The notes under the pieces: model-generated
Seen by the model: the letters and a program-made list of their open reading frames with translations, nothing else
What the model was told of the DNA's origin: nothing
Databases searched by the model: none
Source of the DNA: Allacma fusca
Taxonomy: Eukaryota; Arthropoda; Collembola; Symphypleona; Sminthuridae
Reading direction: 5' to 3'
NCBI GenBank assembly: GCA_947179485.1
Contig: OX359245.1
Span: 73,581,067-73,645,066, forward strand
DNA: 64,000 nucleotides
In this document: positions 61,771 to 64,000 of the stretch, in pieces
How positions within the stretch are numbered: the stretch's first letter is position 1
How the letters are laid out: the number at the start of each line of letters is the position of its first letter
Made by a program: the position numbers and the translations under genes

Positions 61771-64000
61771 TTAAGCTACGTATTTATCAGGTTTCTTGAC
61801 TAGACGTCCTGATCTGGTTTTGGTCACTGGATCTGATCTACTTGATCCTGGGAGAGTAAATGTTTTGACCTTGGGTGGACTTGGAGTCTTGATTTGTTTG
61901 AAGGGACTGGGAGTCATGCTGTAGGGAATGATCTCAGTTCTTGCTGGACTAGGTGTGGATGGTGGTTCCTCCGGGGGTGTCACGAACTCCTGTTTCTTGA
62001 CCGGGGTGGTTATGGGATATAGTTGCGAGGTGTTTCGTCTATAGGTTCCTTGGGGGGTATGCACGTTATAAGATCGTGGTTCCTTCGTTGGGCTCTGGAT
62101 TGTGCCCCATAGCTGCTTGTCTTTCACCCATACAGGTTGTCCGATAGAAAGGTCTGGTTTAGTAACAACGGCGTGTCTTTTGTCAAAGCTGTTTTTGCCT
62201 TTCAATTTCTTAGCAGTTTCAAAATCTTTTACTGCTTTTGCATTTACTGCTTTTGGCTGCAGTGACTTGGGTGTTGTAGGCAAACTTGTTTTAATGCGTC
62301 GTCCCATTAGTAGTTGTGCTGGACTATAACCGTTGCCTAGTGGAGTACTCCTGTACTCTAGTAATGCTTCTTGAAAATCCTTGGGATTTTTCTTTAACAG
62401 GTCCTTGATGGTTTTGACCATGACTTCGATGAAACCGTTGCTTTGTGGATAATGGGGGCTGGATGTGATGTGTTGGAATCCCCATTTGGTTGTGAATGAT
62501 TTGAATGCCTCTTGAAACTGAGGTCCATTGTCGGATCTGACAATATCCGGTATGCCGTGCCTGGCAAAGATGGATTTGCAATGTGAAATAATTGCTTCGG
62601 AAGTGGTACTTGATAATAGTACTACTTCTGGGTATCTTGAATAATAGTCACTGACTATTAGGTAATTCTTCCCTTCATAATGGAAGAGGTCCATTCCTAT
62701 GGTGGACCACGGTCTGTGAGGAAAATCACTGGGCATCAGCGGCTCTTTCCTCTCTTGTCTGTGCGGAATGCACGTTGGACAGTTCTTGATTAATCTTTGA
62801 ATGTCTCTTGAGATTCCGGGCCACCACATGGAAGTGTGGGCTCTGGCCCGTGCCTTGGAAATTCCCATGTGCCCTGCATGGACACGTTGTAGGAGTTCCG
62901 TTTGTAAAGGCTTTGGGATGATGAGGCGGTTGCCTCGTAACAGTAAATCTCCTTGTACTGTGATCTCGTCTTTATGAGTGTGAAATAGTTTGAACTCCTC
63001 CGTGAGTTTCTTGAGAGGAGGCCATCCAGAACGGCTGTACTCGGCTAACTGCTTGCACGTATCGTCCTTCTGTTGAGCCTCTTTGATTTCTTGTAATTTG
63101 GCGTCAGTTGCCGGTAAGGAATCAATAAACAGTTCAATGGCAGCGTTGCAGTCCATTGTAAAGTCTTGGTTGCCCGTGGTAGGGAGGGGATGTCGGGATA
63201 GGAAATCAGCTCCGACTAGATTCTTCCCTGGTGTATGATAGATAGTGAAGTCGTATTTCATCATACGTAGTCTGAATCTTTGGAGTCGAGGGGATAGCTC
63301 ATCCAAATGCTTCGTTTTGAGGATTGCGAGGAGCGGCTTATGATCGGTTTCAACTTGAAACCGTAAGCCGGTGAGGAATGTTTGGAACTTCTCACTTGCC
63401 CAGACGATGGCAAGGCACTCCTTCTCGATTTGTGCATAATTCTTTTCTGCAGCTGAAAGTGTGCGGGAGGCACATGCTACAAGTCTCCAAGTGTTGTCTG
63501 ACTGTTGTTGCTTAAGAATGGCTCCGAGGCCGAAGGATGATTCGTCCGTGAAAATGGTAGTGGGAAAATTGGGGTTGTAAATGGCCAGCACCGGGGCGGA
63601 CGTTAGCAGTCCTACTACCGTGGTATGTGCTGTCTGTTCTGCAGGTCCCCACTTGAACTCGACGTCCTTTTGTAATAATGCATACAAGGGTTGCATTATT
63701 GTTGATAAGTTTGGAATAAATTGTCCAATGTACATGATGAATCCTACGAAACTTCTAACGTTCGAAGTGTCCTTTGGTGTAGGTAAGTTGGTAATGGCTC
63801 TTAGCCGTTTTGGGTCGATGCTAATCCCTTTGGCTGAAATTATATGTCCCAGGAACTTGACCTGTTTAACCCCGAATTCACATTTTTCTGCATTCAGGGT
63901 TATCCCTTTCTCCTGGAGTCGGGTGAGAACTAGTCTTAAGTTCCTGTCGTGTTCCTCCGGATTTTTCCCCCACACTAACCAGTCGTCAGTGTGATGAATT
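61771..64000 (-). CDS. pol: Gypsy-type Pol, 3' half: RT end, RNase H, integrase (cut by window edge)
   Basis: The frame is open from the right edge to a TAA at 61771, with no true start in the window. It begins just before the RT catalytic site, which reads 'HTDDWLVWG' instead of the usual YxDD. The RT thumb follows ('CEFGVKQVKFLGHIIS'), then RNase H ('IFTDESSFGLGA', 'QIEKECLAIVWA', 'VETDHKPLL'). The integrase zinc region is 'HAGHMGISKARARAH..CPTCIPH', with catalytic D ('IGMDLFHY'), D ('VRSDNGPQF') and E ('NGFIEVMVKTI'). The C-terminal tail is Pro/Thr-rich. No stop or frameshift is seen. Together with the TATA-bearing LTR this suggests a fairly young element. Confidence 0.9.
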   Translation of the reverse strand, partial: IHHTDDWLVWGKNPEEHDRNLRLVLTRLQEKGITLNAEKCEFGVKQVKFLGHIISAKGISIDPKRLRAITNLPTPKDTSNVRSFVGFIMYIGQFIPNLSTIMQPLYALLQKDVEFKWGPAEQTAHTTVVGLLTSAPVLAIYNPNFPTTIFTDESSFGLGAILKQQQSDNTWRLVACASRTLSAAEKNYAQIEKECLAIVWASEKFQTFLTGLRFQVETDHKPLLAILKTKHLDELSPRLQRFRLRMMKYDFTIYHTPGKNLVGADFLSRHPLPTTGNQDFTMDCNAAIELFIDSLPATDAKLQEIKEAQQKDDTCKQLAEYSRSGWPPLKKLTEEFKLFHTHKDEITVQGDLLLRGNRLIIPKPLQTELLQRVHAGHMGISKARARAHTSMWWPGISRDIQRLIKNCPTCIPHRQERKEPLMPSDFPHRPWSTIGMDLFHYEGKNYLIVSDYYSRYPEVVLLSSTTSEAIISHCKSIFARHGIPDIVRSDNGPQFQEAFKSFTTKWGFQHITSSPHYPQSNGFIEVMVKTIKDLLKKNPKDFQEALLEYRSTPLGNGYSPAQLLMGRRIKTSLPTTPKSLQPKAVNAKAVKDFETAKKLKGKNSFDKRHAVVTKPDLSIGQPVWVKDKQLWGTIQSPTKEPRSYNVHTPQGTYRRNTSQLYPITTPVKKQEFVTPPEEPPSTPSPARTEIIPYSMTPSPFKQIKTPSPPKVKTFTLPGSSRSDPVTKTRSGRLVKKPDKYVA

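Overview
The window is eukaryotic. It is AT-rich, its introns are short (about 50-150 bp) with GT-AG ends, it is crowded with transposons, and it carries divergent ionotropic-receptor-like (IR-like) chemoreceptor genes. That fits an arthropod, and my best guess is a springtail or related hexapod, but only as an inference from gene style. Host genes are few and mostly small multicopy families. Most of the window is mobile DNA in different states of preservation.

Layout. 1-1407 is the 3' part of an IR-like receptor gene. About 3.46-6.1 kb is a paralogous segment with a two-exon secreted-protein gene and a near-perfect 250-bp inverted repeat. 6.6-8.56 kb is a hAT-type element with a second hAT-type element nested in it. 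9.3-24.1 kb is a very large Gypsy-like retroelement: a 2188-residue Gag, a protease-RT-RNase H ORF reached by a likely -1 frameshift, an integrase ORF, then a complex accessory region with overlapping reading frames. 26.2-34.2 kb is a complete, very young Ty1/copia element on the minus strand, with 448-bp LTRs that differ at one base, a 5-bp target duplication, and an envelope-like glycoprotein domain fused in frame behind RNase H. 34.5-36.2 kb is another hAT-type element.

36.2-43.1 kb holds decayed gene-family copies: a receptor pseudogene and two broken members of a minus-strand family. 43.7-46.95 kb is a complete PIF/Harbinger transposon with an intact six-exon transposase and a divergent MADF-BESS gene. 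47.4-48.6 kb is a hAT-type element. 50.6-53.7 kb is a second copy of the paralogous segment. 55.0-58.8 kb is an intact single-exon IR-like receptor with a tandemly duplicated upstream region. 60.0-61.3 kb is a fifth hAT-type element. From 61.4 kb to the right edge is the 3' half of a second Gypsy-type element, also on the minus strand.

The most interesting signals are: (1) the copia element with a class-I-fusion-like envelope domain joined to Pol; (2) the large Gypsy-like element, which combines a textbook frameshift site, a stop-separated Pol extension of about 560 codons without a single methionine, and five small coiled-coil ORFs written over that extension in another frame; (3) a set of hAT-type elements, each with its own arrays of a different short word beside its ends; (4) the long hairpin-forming inverted repeat at 4.2-5.0 kb. 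All calls come from reading the sequence; no database search was run.
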